Source: Microvirga sp. 17 mud 1-3 (GTDB lineage Bacteria > Pseudomonadota > Alphaproteobacteria > Rhizobiales > Beijerinckiaceae). Taken from it: DNA of 64,000 nt. A program made the position numbers and the translations under genes. The stretch covers positions 1,612,001 through 1,676,000 of the forward strand of contig NZ_CP029481.1 of the NCBI RefSeq assembly GCF_003151255.1, in the 5' to 3' direction. Positions 35,646 through 44,170 of this stretch are shown piece by piece. Every line of letters starts with the position of its first letter. Position 1 is the stretch's first letter. The notes under the pieces are model-generated. The model saw nothing but the letters and a program-made list of their open reading frames with translations. It was not told the DNA's origin and did not search any database.

Positions 35646-36029
35646 CTAGGCGACCGCTTCTGCGGGAGCCTGGGCCGGGACCTGATCGAGGAAGCCCGCC
35701 ACGGTCTTCAGGCGTCCGCCTTGAAGGGTGGCGAAATCCGTTCCCTTGACGATCCCGTCCGCGCCTTCTGGCCCGAGCTCCCACGAAAAGCGGATGCAGT
35801 CGCCATAGCCGTCGGGTGTTCCCGTGAGGGCGAAGCGGAAGGTGGGGAAGCGCTCGTGTACGGCGGCGATCAGCGTGTCGATCTGGTCGAGGCCCTCGCC
35901 CTGCATCAAGGGATCCCGATAGGTGCCGTCCTCGGTCCATATCTGCGACAGGAGACGGCGGCGCATGTCCGGGTCGGTCTCGTTCCAGGCGGCGATGTAG
36001 CGGTCGGCGATGGCGGTGGCGTCGGTCAT
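35646..36029 (-). CDS. SnoaL-like/NTF2-superfamily protein
   Basis: 127 aa cone-shaped alpha+beta fold: DRYIAAWNETDPDMRRRLL, WTEDGTYRDPLMQGEG, FRFALTG. Members act as isomerases or as stress-type small proteins; the active-site residues do not allow a specific call. ATG 36029 is the family start. Lies 67 bp upstream of the DUF1330 gene, same direction. Confidence 0.83.
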   Translation of the reverse strand: MTDATAIADRYIAAWNETDPDMRRRLLSQIWTEDGTYRDPLMQGEGLDQIDTLIAAVHERFPTFRFALTGTPDGYGDCIRFSWELGPEGADGIVKGTDFATLQGGRLKTVAGFLDQVPAQAPAEAVA

Positions 36030-36144
36030 GAGAGGTCTCCTGTTTGGGCCCGGCCGATCGGTCGGGGCAGGGGAACCATGCGGGAGTGGGGCCACCGGGT
36101 CGATTACGTCACAGGTCATGAAAGCGCGGATGGCCGCTCAAACG

Positions 36145-36172
36145 AAAAACGCGGCCCTGAGGCCGCGTTTTC
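36145..36172 (-). terminator. Intrinsic terminator after the giant coiled-coil gene
   Basis: On the minus strand: GCGGCC-TCAG-GGCCGC then GTTTTT, starting 27 bp after the stop at 36199. Good stem and T-run. The flanking AAAAC/GTTTT symmetry makes it potentially bidirectional. Confidence 0.75.
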
Positions 36173-36198
36173 CTTGAAGTGCCGTGAGAACCTAAGGC

Positions 36199-39100
36199 TC
36201 AGCCGAACCGGCCGCTGGCATGGGCCAGCATCGTGTAGACCTTGCCGGTCTCCGAGGTCAGGTAGGTCTTGGTCAGCATCGAGTCCCGGTCGTCTCGGGA
36301 GACTTCTGCGAGCAGGCGCTCGAACTCTTCCACGTAGCGGTCGACCGTCTGCTTGAATTCCGCGTCTCGCTGGTACTTGCGGCGGATCTCGTCGAAGGTC
36401 TGCTGACCCTGGATCGTGTAGAGCCTGCGGGTGAACACGTTGTGCTCGCCGCGCCGGTAGCGGTCCCACAATTCCACGGCCGCCTCGTGATCGATCATCC
36501 GGGCGATATCGACCGAGATCGAATCGAGGGATTCGAGGCTGTTCAGCCGCGAGCGGTCGGGGCGGGCGGTGCGGCTCGGCTCCGTCGCCTCGTCCCGCGA
36601 GGCGCGGTTGAGGAGATCCGAGAGCCATCCGCCGCGGCCGGCCTCACGGGCCGCCTCTTCGCGCCGGGGCGCTGCAGGCCGCTCGGCGGTCGGCGAAGCC
36701 TGCGGGGCCGCCGGAACCTGCGACACGACCGGAGCCGGGCGGACAGGCGCTGACGGGGCAGGAGCGGCCGGCGCCGGAGCCTGCACGGCCTCGGGCTGGC
36801 GGGCCACGACGGGCGCCGGAGCCTGGACTGGGGCAGCGGCAGGGACAGGGACAGGGGCAGGGGCAGGACGCTGCTCGACCGCGGCCGCCATGGCGGCGAC
36901 CGAGGCCTCGTTGACCCGGCGGGCCTGGGCGGCCGGGACCGCGTCGACCACACGGCTCGAACGGGAGACCAGGGCTGAGAGCTCGTTCAGGGCCTTGATC
37001 TGGTCGGCCACGACTCGGCGCATATTGGCCGTGGTCTCCTGGGTCTCCTGCGGCAGCTCGACGACGCCGCGGCGCAGTTCTGCCCGGGTGGCTTCGAGTT
37101 CGCGCTGGATCTGGGCCGTCATGCCGCGCAATTCGCCCATGGTCTCGCGGAAGCGGGCCGTGGACGTGTTGAGGGCTTCGGCCATCTCGGTGGAGGCCTG
37201 CTCGTAGGCGGCCCGGAGAGCGGCGGCCGTGCGCTCGCCTTCCGCGCCCGTGGAGGTGCGGATGCGCTCGAACTGCTCGCCGATGACCTGGGTCGTGCTC
37301 TGGGCCGTATCGGCCAGGATCGTGCCGACCTGGCGGGCCTTGGCCTCGGCGTTCTGGAGGGAACCCTCCACCAGGGACGAGAAGGAGCGGGTGACGGACT
37401 CAAGCTCTTCCGAGCGGGTGTTGATGCGCGACAGCAGGTCGTTAAGAGCCTCCTCGCGGCCCGCGAGGGCGGAGTTGACCCGCGCTTCCGCCCGCTCGAG
37501 CGAAGCGGCCGCCTCGTTGAGGGTCTGGATCTGCTCGCGGACGCCGTCCGTGAGCGCGCGGCCGCGCTGATCGAGCGTTTCGGCTAGGTCAGTCGCCTGC
37601 TGGATCGCGCCGGACGAGACGGAGCGCAGGGCTTCCACCTGATCGGCGACCTGGTCGGAGGCGCGACCGGTCTGGGTGGCGATCTCGGACAGGAGGCTTT
37701 CGATCTGCTGGACGCGGCCCGCGAGACCGTCCTCGATGGCGCCGAGATTGCCGCTGGCGCTCGCAGCCACCTGCTGGAGCAGGCGGTTGGCGTCGTTCAG
37801 GCGGCCGAGGACCTCCGAGAGGTCGCCGCGCAGGCGCTCGTTGGTCTCCACCAGGGTCGCGACGCTGCTCTGCGTGCGTTCGTCGATGGCGGCGCGCAGG
37901 GCCTCCGAAGACTGCACGTAGGAGGCGGTCAGCTCCATGGAGCGCTCCTGGAGGGAGGCGAGCATGGCGCTGCTGCGATCCTGCAGGCTGCCGATGACCG
38001 TGTTGCTGCGCTCTTCCAGGTCGCGCAGGGCGGTCCGGCTGATGGTCTCGATCTCGCTGCCGATGGCACTGCCGCGCTGGCTCAGGCTCTCCACCAGAGT
38101 CGTGCCCTGCTTGTCGAAGATCTCGCGGATCTCGCCGATGCGGTTGCCGAGCGAGCCGAGCACGGCCTCGCCCCGGTTCTCGATCGCTTCCGCGACGCCG
38201 GACAGGCGGTTGACGACGCGCTCCTCGAAGGCGGCGACGCGCTGGTCGAGGGTTCCGGCAATCTCCTCGGCGCGGGTGCCGAGGGTCTCGTTGAGCTGCG
38301 CCGCATGGGCGCCCAGGGTCTCGCCGATCTGGTCGGCCTTGCTGGAGAGCGTTTCGGCGACGGCGCCGCTGCGGGCGGCAATCGCCTGGCCGATCTCGTC
38401 CATGCGGGCCTGGAGGGCGTTCGCCACGTCGCGGCCACCTTCGGCCATGACGCGCGCCATCTCGCCGGTGCGCACCACGAGCGCCTCGTTGAGCGCGGAG
38501 GCGCGGGCGCCGAGGGTCTGGTCGACGCGCTCGACGATGGTGTCGAAGCTGGCGGTGATCTCCGACGCGCGGCGGGTGGCGTGCTCTTCGAGAGCCGTGA
38601 GCTGGGTCTCGATGCCGCCCGTGGCCTCGCGGGCCCGCTCGGTGAAGGATTCGGCAAGGGCGCGGCCCTGCACGGTGATGAGGCGGTCCATCTCCTCGAA
38701 GCGGCCGCTGATCGTCTCCGTCAGGCTGCCCACGTCGCGCGAGATGCGCTCGGCCACGTCGCCGCCGCGGTTCATGACGTCCTCGAAGGCCGTCAGGCGG
38801 GAGCCGAGGGTCTCCTCCATCTCGCGGCTGCGGGTTTCGACGGTCTGCGTCAGGCTCTCGGCGGTGCGGTTCAGGGCCTCGTTCACACGGGCGCCCTGGG
38901 ACGCGATGGCCAGGACGATGTCCTTGCCGGTGCCGGCGAGACGGGTCTGTGCCTCGTCCGCATGGCGGCCGAGCGTCTCGGAGAATTCCTGGCCGCGGGT
39001 TTCGAACTCGGTCCGGAACGCGTCCATCCGGGTATCCATGAGAGCGCCGATGCGCTCCCCGGTCGCCGTGAGATTGGCCTCCAGGGTCTCGCCCTGGACC

Positions 39101-40950
39101 GTGACCGTTTCGCTGACTCGCTGGCTGGCGGTCTCGAGGCGGGACGCCAGGTCCTCGACCCGGGTGCCGATGGCCTCGTCGGCGAGGCGCACGGCGCCTT
39201 CAAGCTGCTCGCGGACTTCGGTGCCGCGCAGGGAGATTTCCCGGGTGACGTCGCCCGCCGTCGTGGCCAGGCGCTCGCGGAACTCGTTCCCGCGGACCAC
39301 GATCTCGTCCACGACCTCGGTGCCCGTGGAGGCGAGCTGCTCGCGCAGGGTGCGGCCCCGGGCGGCCATGTCCTCCAGGAAGGCCGAGGCGGTGCCGGCG
39401 AACTCGGTGCGCAGCGTCTCGCCTTTGCCGGTCAGCTCCTCGACGATGGAGGTGCCGGTCTCGGCCAGCTGCTCGCGGACCGTGTTGCCGCGCAGGACGA
39501 TCTCCTCGCCCACGGACGTGCCGGCGGCGGCGATCTGGTCGCGCATTTCGGCCGTGCGGGCCGTGATGTCGTCGGCGATCACGCCGCCGGTGGCGGCGAG
39601 CTTCTCGGTGATCTCGCTGCCGCGCTGGGCGAAACTGTCCTCCAGGGTGCGGGCGGTCTGCTCGAAGGCCTCGCGCACATCGTTGCCCTGCTGGGCAAGG
39701 GCCTCGATCACGCCGCGGCCGGTCTCGGCCAGGGTACGCGTGACTTGGCTCGCGCCTTCCTGAAGGTGTCGGGTGAGCACGTCGCCCGTGCGCTCGAACG
39801 CGCCCGTGATGTCCTGCGCCTTGCTTTCGAGGGCGCCCGTGATGTGGGCGCCGACCTCGGCGATGCCGGTCTTGATCTCTTCACTCGTGCCGGAGAGGCG
39901 CTCCACAAGCTCGACGCCGCGGGTCGCCATTTCGTCGACCACCCGCTCGCCGGCGCGGCCGAGGGCCTGCGTGATCTGCTCGCCGCGCTCCTGAAGCGAG
40001 GAGGTGACGCGGTCACCCGCGCCATGAACGGACGAAACGACGCGCTCGGCCGCCGCGTCGAGATCCTGGGTCAGGTTCTGGTGCGAACCCGTGATCGCGC
40101 TGCGGACGCGCTCGGCATTCGTGACGATGGCCTCACGCTGCGTCACTAGCTCGTCGATGAGGGAGCGGATGCGGATCTCATTGTCCGAATAGGCGCGCTC
40201 CAGGGTGGAGATTTCGCTGCGGACCAGGGTTTCGAGCTCGCCTGCGCGGGCCAGTGCCCGCTCGACGCCGTCGCCCACCGCGGCCACCTCGCGGCGGACC
40301 GCCTGGGACACGGACAATACGGCATCCGTCGAGAAGCTCTCGGGCTGCGCCAGCCGCACGGCCACTTCGCCCACGGCGCGGGCGACCTGCTTCATCTCCT
40401 GCGAGCGGACGGTCAGCATGGCGGCGATGAAGAAGAGAAGGACCGGGGCGATCAGCACCGCGCCCGCAACGGAGAGCTGCGGCACGCTATAGGCGGCCAA
40501 CAACTGCTCGGGCGTCGTGATGCCCTGGGAATAGACCAGGAAGGCGGCGCCGCCGAGCCAGAGCAGGGACGCGAGCGTGGCGATTGCGTAAGGGCGTCCG
40601 GAGGGGCGAACCTGGAGCGCCTGGAGCATAACGCCGACATTCTGCCGGTCGTCGTTGGCGACGGTGCTGCGATCCGGAGCGACGAAGCCGGAGCGGGGCG
40701 CGTCCTCCGGCCTGGTGTCGCGGAAATTCGCGGAATCGTTGGAAATATCGGGATCGAGATCGGCGAAGGGGCCCTTCGTGAAATCGTGATCGTCGATATC
40801 CGGCAGGCGCGGCTCTTCCTCGGGCTCGAGGTGTGAGGACCGTTCCGGAGAGGAGGTCGAGGGCAGGGCATCGTCCAGGTTCAAAGCCTGCTCGACGGCG
40901 GACAGGGCCGCCTCTGCCGGATCTTTCATCTTCTTCTTTTCGGTCGCCAT
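36199..40950 (-). CDS. Giant two-TM coiled-coil protein, probable growth-pole-ring protein (GPR/RgsE-like)
   Basis: 1583 aa. Residues 1-110 are acidic and disordered; two TMs at 121-141 and 158-181; then ~1200 residues of apolipoprotein-like amphipathic helix built from near-repeats of the form VREQLAETGTSIVEEL and RGxEITEKLAxTG; a Pro/Ala-rich stretch at ~1400-1460; and a compact conserved C-terminal domain (SVDIARMIDHEAAVELWDRYRRGE ... TSETGKVYTMLAHASGRFG). This architecture matches Agrobacterium GPR (Atu1348) and S. meliloti RgsE, ring proteins at the growth pole needed for unipolar growth. The match is recalled from architecture, not searched. Followed by a good terminator. Confidence 0.7.
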   Translation of the reverse strand: MATEKKKMKDPAEAALSAVEQALNLDDALPSTSSPERSSHLEPEEEPRLPDIDDHDFTKGPFADLDPDISNDSANFRDTRPEDAPRSGFVAPDRSTVANDDRQNVGVMLQALQVRPSGRPYAIATLASLLWLGGAAFLVYSQGITTPEQLLAAYSVPQLSVAGAVLIAPVLLFFIAAMLTVRSQEMKQVARAVGEVAVRLAQPESFSTDAVLSVSQAVRREVAAVGDGVERALARAGELETLVRSEISTLERAYSDNEIRIRSLIDELVTQREAIVTNAERVRSAITGSHQNLTQDLDAAAERVVSSVHGAGDRVTSSLQERGEQITQALGRAGERVVDEMATRGVELVERLSGTSEEIKTGIAEVGAHITGALESKAQDITGAFERTGDVLTRHLQEGASQVTRTLAETGRGVIEALAQQGNDVREAFEQTARTLEDSFAQRGSEITEKLAATGGVIADDITARTAEMRDQIAAAGTSVGEEIVLRGNTVREQLAETGTSIVEELTGKGETLRTEFAGTASAFLEDMAARGRTLREQLASTGTEVVDEIVVRGNEFRERLATTAGDVTREISLRGTEVREQLEGAVRLADEAIGTRVEDLASRLETASQRVSETVTVQGETLEANLTATGERIGALMDTRMDAFRTEFETRGQEFSETLGRHADEAQTRLAGTGKDIVLAIASQGARVNEALNRTAESLTQTVETRSREMEETLGSRLTAFEDVMNRGGDVAERISRDVGSLTETISGRFEEMDRLITVQGRALAESFTERAREATGGIETQLTALEEHATRRASEITASFDTIVERVDQTLGARASALNEALVVRTGEMARVMAEGGRDVANALQARMDEIGQAIAARSGAVAETLSSKADQIGETLGAHAAQLNETLGTRAEEIAGTLDQRVAAFEERVVNRLSGVAEAIENRGEAVLGSLGNRIGEIREIFDKQGTTLVESLSQRGSAIGSEIETISRTALRDLEERSNTVIGSLQDRSSAMLASLQERSMELTASYVQSSEALRAAIDERTQSSVATLVETNERLRGDLSEVLGRLNDANRLLQQVAASASGNLGAIEDGLAGRVQQIESLLSEIATQTGRASDQVADQVEALRSVSSGAIQQATDLAETLDQRGRALTDGVREQIQTLNEAAASLERAEARVNSALAGREEALNDLLSRINTRSEELESVTRSFSSLVEGSLQNAEAKARQVGTILADTAQSTTQVIGEQFERIRTSTGAEGERTAAALRAAYEQASTEMAEALNTSTARFRETMGELRGMTAQIQRELEATRAELRRGVVELPQETQETTANMRRVVADQIKALNELSALVSRSSRVVDAVPAAQARRVNEASVAAMAAAVEQRPAPAPVPVPAAAPVQAPAPVVARQPEAVQAPAPAAPAPSAPVRPAPVVSQVPAAPQASPTAERPAAPRREEAAREAGRGGWLSDLLNRASRDEATEPSRTARPDRSRLNSLESLDSISVDIARMIDHEAAVELWDRYRRGEHNVFTRRLYTIQGQQTFDEIRRKYQRDAEFKQTVDRYVEEFERLLAEVSRDDRDSMLTKTYLTSETGKVYTMLAHASGRFG

Positions 40951-41266
40951 GATCGCCCTCGTGACGCAACAGATGGGGTTGAAGCCGCCGGACGCGCCGA
41001 ATGATAACGCACGTGTAGAGACTTCGTCCGAGCCGCAAAACCCTTTTGAGGCTTACGTTCGGTAACCTGCCATTTACCAAGTAAGTCTAGCTGCCGGGCC
41101 GAGGGATGGGAACCCGATGTCCCATGCCTCTTGAGAACGTCGTTAACGGCTCAGTAACCAGCAGTGCCGGGCAAAATGCGGCAGGAAAACGGCCGGGAGT
41201 GTCCTTCGGTCTCTCGTTTTTCCGTCTCTGCTCACTTAAGTATGCGCCGTCAGTCAGAGGTCTGCA
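40951..41266. other. Divergent promoter region (316 bp) between the giant gene and the ferredoxin gene
   Basis: No gene here. It must hold the promoters of both flanking genes. Visible elements: GGTAA-N8-TTACC dyad at 41061-41078, and two degenerate CtrA-like boxes, GTAA-N7-TTTA at 41062-41076 and TTAA-N7-GTAAC at 41143-41158 (full site TTAA-N7-TTAA). These are weak; a cell-cycle link would suit a polar-growth gene but is speculative. Confidence 0.4.
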
Positions 41267-41587
41267 ATGGTGAAGATCACGTTCATCGACTGGGAGGGCA
41301 CGGCCCGCACGGTCGAAGCCGAAGAGGGATCGACGGTGATGGAGACCGCAATCCGCAACGGCGTTCCGGGCATCGAGGCCGAGTGCGGCGGAGCCTGCTC
41401 CTGCGCCACCTGCCACGTATACGTGGACGAGGAATGGGAGGAGGCGACGGGCACGCCGCAGCCGATGGAGGAGGACATGCTCGACTTCGCCTACGACGTG
41501 CGGCCGAACTCGCGCCTGTCCTGCCAGATCCGCGTCAGGCCCGAGCTCGACGGGCTCGTGGTCCGCACGCCCACGCGCCAGGGCTGA
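41267..41587 (+). CDS. 2Fe-2S ferredoxin, adrenodoxin type
   Basis: 106 aa. Cluster ligands Cys40, Cys46, Cys49 (C-x5-C-x2-C in [12 protein letters not shown]) and Cys86 in RLSCQIRV. The C-terminal [16 protein letters not shown] is typical of FdxB/adrenodoxin-like proteins. They feed electrons to P450s or to Fe-S assembly. No Isc genes or P450 nearby, so the partner is unknown. Confidence 0.93.
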   Translation: MVKITFIDWEGTARTVEAEEGSTVMETAIRNGVPGIEAECGGACSCATCHVYVDEEWEEATGTPQPMEEDMLDFAYDVRPNSRLSCQIRVRPELDGLVVRTPTRQG

Positions 41588-41707
41588 CCTGAACCCACCT
41601 TTCGGTTGGGCTCAAGGCCAAGCTGCGCTAAACCTCTCCGGTCAGCCGCGCCGTCCGGCCGGGCGTATGGACGCCGGCCGTGTGACGGCGCGCGAGAGGG
41701 GACTTTC

Positions 41708-42133
41708 ATGTTCAAGACGATTCTCGTTCCCGTCGACCTCGCCGAGATCGACGCCGCCAAGCCTGCCATCGAACGGGCGCAGGAACTGGCGCTGGCTTCC
41801 GAGGGCACCATCCGGCTCATCTATGTGCGCTCCATCGTGCCGGTCACCTACATGGAGTTCGTGCCTCCGTCCTTCGACGAGGAGCAGCAGAGCGATGCGG
41901 AGCGCAAGCTCGCGAAGCTCGCTGCGGTCGTGAAGCTGCCGGCGGACCGCGTCTCGGCGGTGGTGCGTCTGGGCTCGACCTATGGCGAGATCCTGAGCGA
42001 GGCGGAAAAGACCGGCACCGACCTCGTGGTGGTCGGCTCCCACCGCCCGAGCATGGCCACCTACCTGCTGGGCTCCAACGCCTCCGCCATCGTGCGCCAC
42101 GCCAAATGCTCGGTGCTGGTGGTGCGCACGTAA
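41708..42133 (+). CDS. Universal stress protein (single domain)
   Basis: 141 aa, one Usp domain: MFKTILVPVDL start, VVVGSHRPSMATYLLGSNASAIVRHAKCSVLVVR end, with the G-x2-type nucleotide-binding loop. ATG 41708 follows GAGAGGGGACTTTC. Stand-alone; 120 bp after the ferredoxin gene. Confidence 0.92.
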   Translation: MFKTILVPVDLAEIDAAKPAIERAQELALASEGTIRLIYVRSIVPVTYMEFVPPSFDEEQQSDAERKLAKLAAVVKLPADRVSAVVRLGSTYGEILSEAEKTGTDLVVVGSHRPSMATYLLGSNASAIVRHAKCSVLVVRT

Positions 42134-42150
42134 GGCAATCAAACCTTCTT

Positions 42151-42296
42151 CGTCATTCCGGGATGGTCCGGAGGACCAGGCCCGGAACCCATAAACACTG
42201 GCGATTCAGAACAAGAAGCTGCGATTGCCGCTCGCTTTATTCTGTGACGATAGTGTTTATGGGTTCCGGGCGCCGCTGCGCGGCCCCGGAATGACG
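42151..42296. repeat. Interspersed palindromic element, family A (intact copy)
   Basis: Outer 12-bp arms CGTCATTCCGGG (42151-42162) and CCCGGAATGACG (42285-42296) are exact inverse copies. An inner pair is a perfect 20-bp inverted repeat (42180-42199 GCCCGGAACCCATAAACACT against 42252-42271). The whole forms a long two-level cruciform of about 146 bp. It lies between a plus-strand and a minus-strand gene that converge. No coding potential. A decayed relative is at 52952-53124. Confidence 0.85.
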
Positions 42297-42325
42297 GAGA
42301 GTTGTCCCGTAATCTTGGCAGAAGG

Positions 42326-42895
42326 TTATGCCTCCTGCGGCATAAGCTCCTCCGGCGGAGCCGCGGGGTCGAAGGAGCGGGGGCGGTTGAGGCGCACCAG
42401 CGGCTCCAGCTGCCAGATTCCCATCAGGGCGAACAGGCCGCCCAGGAGCGCGATGCCGGTGGCGTTCATTTGAAGGGCGCGCCAGACGAGATAGGCCATT
42501 GCCAGGAGTGACGCTCCGGTCAGGACGGCGGTCACGAGCCAGAGCGGGCCGCTTTTGCCTGCCAGGAAGCGAGCCTGCGGGTTGGCGGCCGCGATGGCCG
42601 AGAAGAGCGCCCGTGCGAAGGACCGGTATTCCTCCGGCTGGGACTTGGCTTCCACGAGGCTGCGCCAGGTCAGGGACGAGAACGCGAAGGTCTTGCCGTC
42701 CGTCATGCGGATCCGGGTGCGGTAGACCTTCTGGCCGAAGCGGCCGGGCTCGTAGGTCATACGCACCGCCTCGACGGCCCCGAGCCGCACTTCCTGGACC
42801 TTGCGTCCGGAATCGACCGTCAGCCTGTCGCCCTTGAGCGTGAAGGAGATCGGTCCGCCGACCGGGCGGGGGCTGTGGGTGTAGGTATGGGCCAT
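42326..42895 (-). CDS. Hypothetical membrane protein
   Basis: 189 aa. N-terminal soluble part of about 115 residues rich in beta strands (SFTLKGDRLTVDSGRKVQEVRLGAVEAVRMTY), then two TMs (about 117-140, 143-162) and a short Pro-rich tail. The soluble part resembles a PH-like domain in pattern only. GTC TTG upstream; ATG 42895 preferred. Function not recognised. Convergent with the Usp gene across the palindromic element. Confidence 0.65.
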   Translation of the reverse strand: MAHTYTHSPRPVGGPISFTLKGDRLTVDSGRKVQEVRLGAVEAVRMTYEPGRFGQKVYRTRIRMTDGKTFAFSSLTWRSLVEAKSQPEEYRSFARALFSAIAAANPQARFLAGKSGPLWLVTAVLTGASLLAMAYLVWRALQMNATGIALLGGLFALMGIWQLEPLVRLNRPRSFDPAAPPEELMPQEA

Positions 42896-42932
42896 GGATC
42901 CTCGACGGAACGGGGCGGGCGTGCCTGCCGTC

Positions 42933-44111
42933 CTAGCGCACGAGCTCCCGCATCGCCAGATCGATACCCTCGAGGGTCAGCGGGAACATGCGGTCCGAGA
43001 AGATCTGGCGCAGGAGCGTGATCGACTGAGTGTAGCCCCATTGGGACCGCGGCACCGGGTTGAGCCACGCCGCGTGGGGAAAGTGCTGCAGTATCCGCTC
43101 CATCCAGGCCTGGCCGGGCTCCTCGTTCCAGTGTTCCACGGAGCCGCCCGCCATCTTGATCTCGTAGGGGCTCATGGAGGCGTCTCCCACGAAGACGACC
43201 CGGTAATCGGACGGATAGGTGCGGATCACGTCGAGGGTCGGGATCTTCTCGTCGAAGCGGCGGCGGTTCTCCTTCCAGACATTCTCGTAGACGCAGTTGT
43301 GGAAGTAGAAATGCTCGAAATGCTTGAATTCGAGCCGCGCGGCCGAGAACAGCTCCTCGGCGGCCTCGATGTGCCAGTCCATGGAGCCGCCCACATCCAG
43401 GAACAGGAGCACCTTCACGGCATTCCGGCGCTCGGGACGTAAGTGGACGTCGAGATAGCCCTTGTGCGCGGTTTCGTGGATCGTCTCGTCGAGATCAAGC
43501 TCCTCCGGCGCGCCCGTGCGGGCGAAACGGCGCAGGCGCCGCAGGGCCAGGCGCATGTTGCGGACGCCGAGCTCGACGCTGTCGTCGAAATCCTTGAACT
43601 CCCGCCGGTCCCAGACCTTCACGGCCCGAAAGTTCCGGTTCCGGTCCTGGCCGATCCGGATGCCTTCGGGGTTGTACCCATAGGCGCCGTAAGGCGACGT
43701 GCCGGCGGTGCCGATCCATTTGTTGCCGCCCTGGTGACGCGCCTGCTGCTCCCGCAGGCGCTTCTGCAGCGTCTCCCAGAGCTTCTCCCAGCCCATGGCC
43801 TCGATCTGCCGCTTTTCGTCGTCGGTGAAGTAGCGCTCCGCAAGCTTGCGCAGCCATTCCTCCGGAATCGCCGCCGACTCGTCGGCGCCTTGGCCAATGG
43901 TTTCGAGCCCCTTGAAGACCTGGCCGAAGACCTGATCGAAACGGTCGAAGTGACGCTCGTCCTTCACCAGGCAGGCCCGCGACAGATAGTAGAATTCTTC
44001 CACCTTCTTGTCGGCGAGGTCTTCATCCAGGGCCTCGAGGAAGGACAGATACTCCCTCAAGGAAACCGGAATCTTGGCGGCGCGCAGCTCTGTGAAGAAG
44101 GTCAGGAACAT
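42933..44111 (-). CDS. VWA-domain protein, CoxE-like (COG3825)
   Basis: 392 aa. N-terminal CoxE-like region (FLTFFTELRAAKIPVSLREYLSFLEAL) and a C-terminal von Willebrand A domain with a variant metal site DVGGSMDWH, where canonical MIDAS is DxSxS. This variant is usual in the COG3825 family. These proteins normally work with a MoxR ATPase to mature a partner protein; the matching MoxR gene is 3.7 kb away at 47794. ATG 44111; the in-frame start at 44129 is TTG. Confidence 0.88.
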   Translation of the reverse strand: MFLTFFTELRAAKIPVSLREYLSFLEALDEDLADKKVEEFYYLSRACLVKDERHFDRFDQVFGQVFKGLETIGQGADESAAIPEEWLRKLAERYFTDDEKRQIEAMGWEKLWETLQKRLREQQARHQGGNKWIGTAGTSPYGAYGYNPEGIRIGQDRNRNFRAVKVWDRREFKDFDDSVELGVRNMRLALRRLRRFARTGAPEELDLDETIHETAHKGYLDVHLRPERRNAVKVLLFLDVGGSMDWHIEAAEELFSAARLEFKHFEHFYFHNCVYENVWKENRRRFDEKIPTLDVIRTYPSDYRVVFVGDASMSPYEIKMAGGSVEHWNEEPGQAWMERILQHFPHAAWLNPVPRSQWGYTQSITLLRQIFSDRMFPLTLEGIDLAMRELVR

Positions 44112-44170
44112 GGCGCTAGTGTCCGGCAACCGCCGCCGAGGTCAAGCGACGATCCTGTCTTCTCCGCAGG

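Noticed and set aside
38305..40149. Very long plus-strand open frame opposite the giant coiled-coil gene (and another at 37937-39763)
   Set aside because: High-GC repeats leave open frames on the reverse strand. Their translations are rich in Arg/Ser or His/Gly with no domain, while the minus-strand protein has TMs, heptads and a conserved C terminus.
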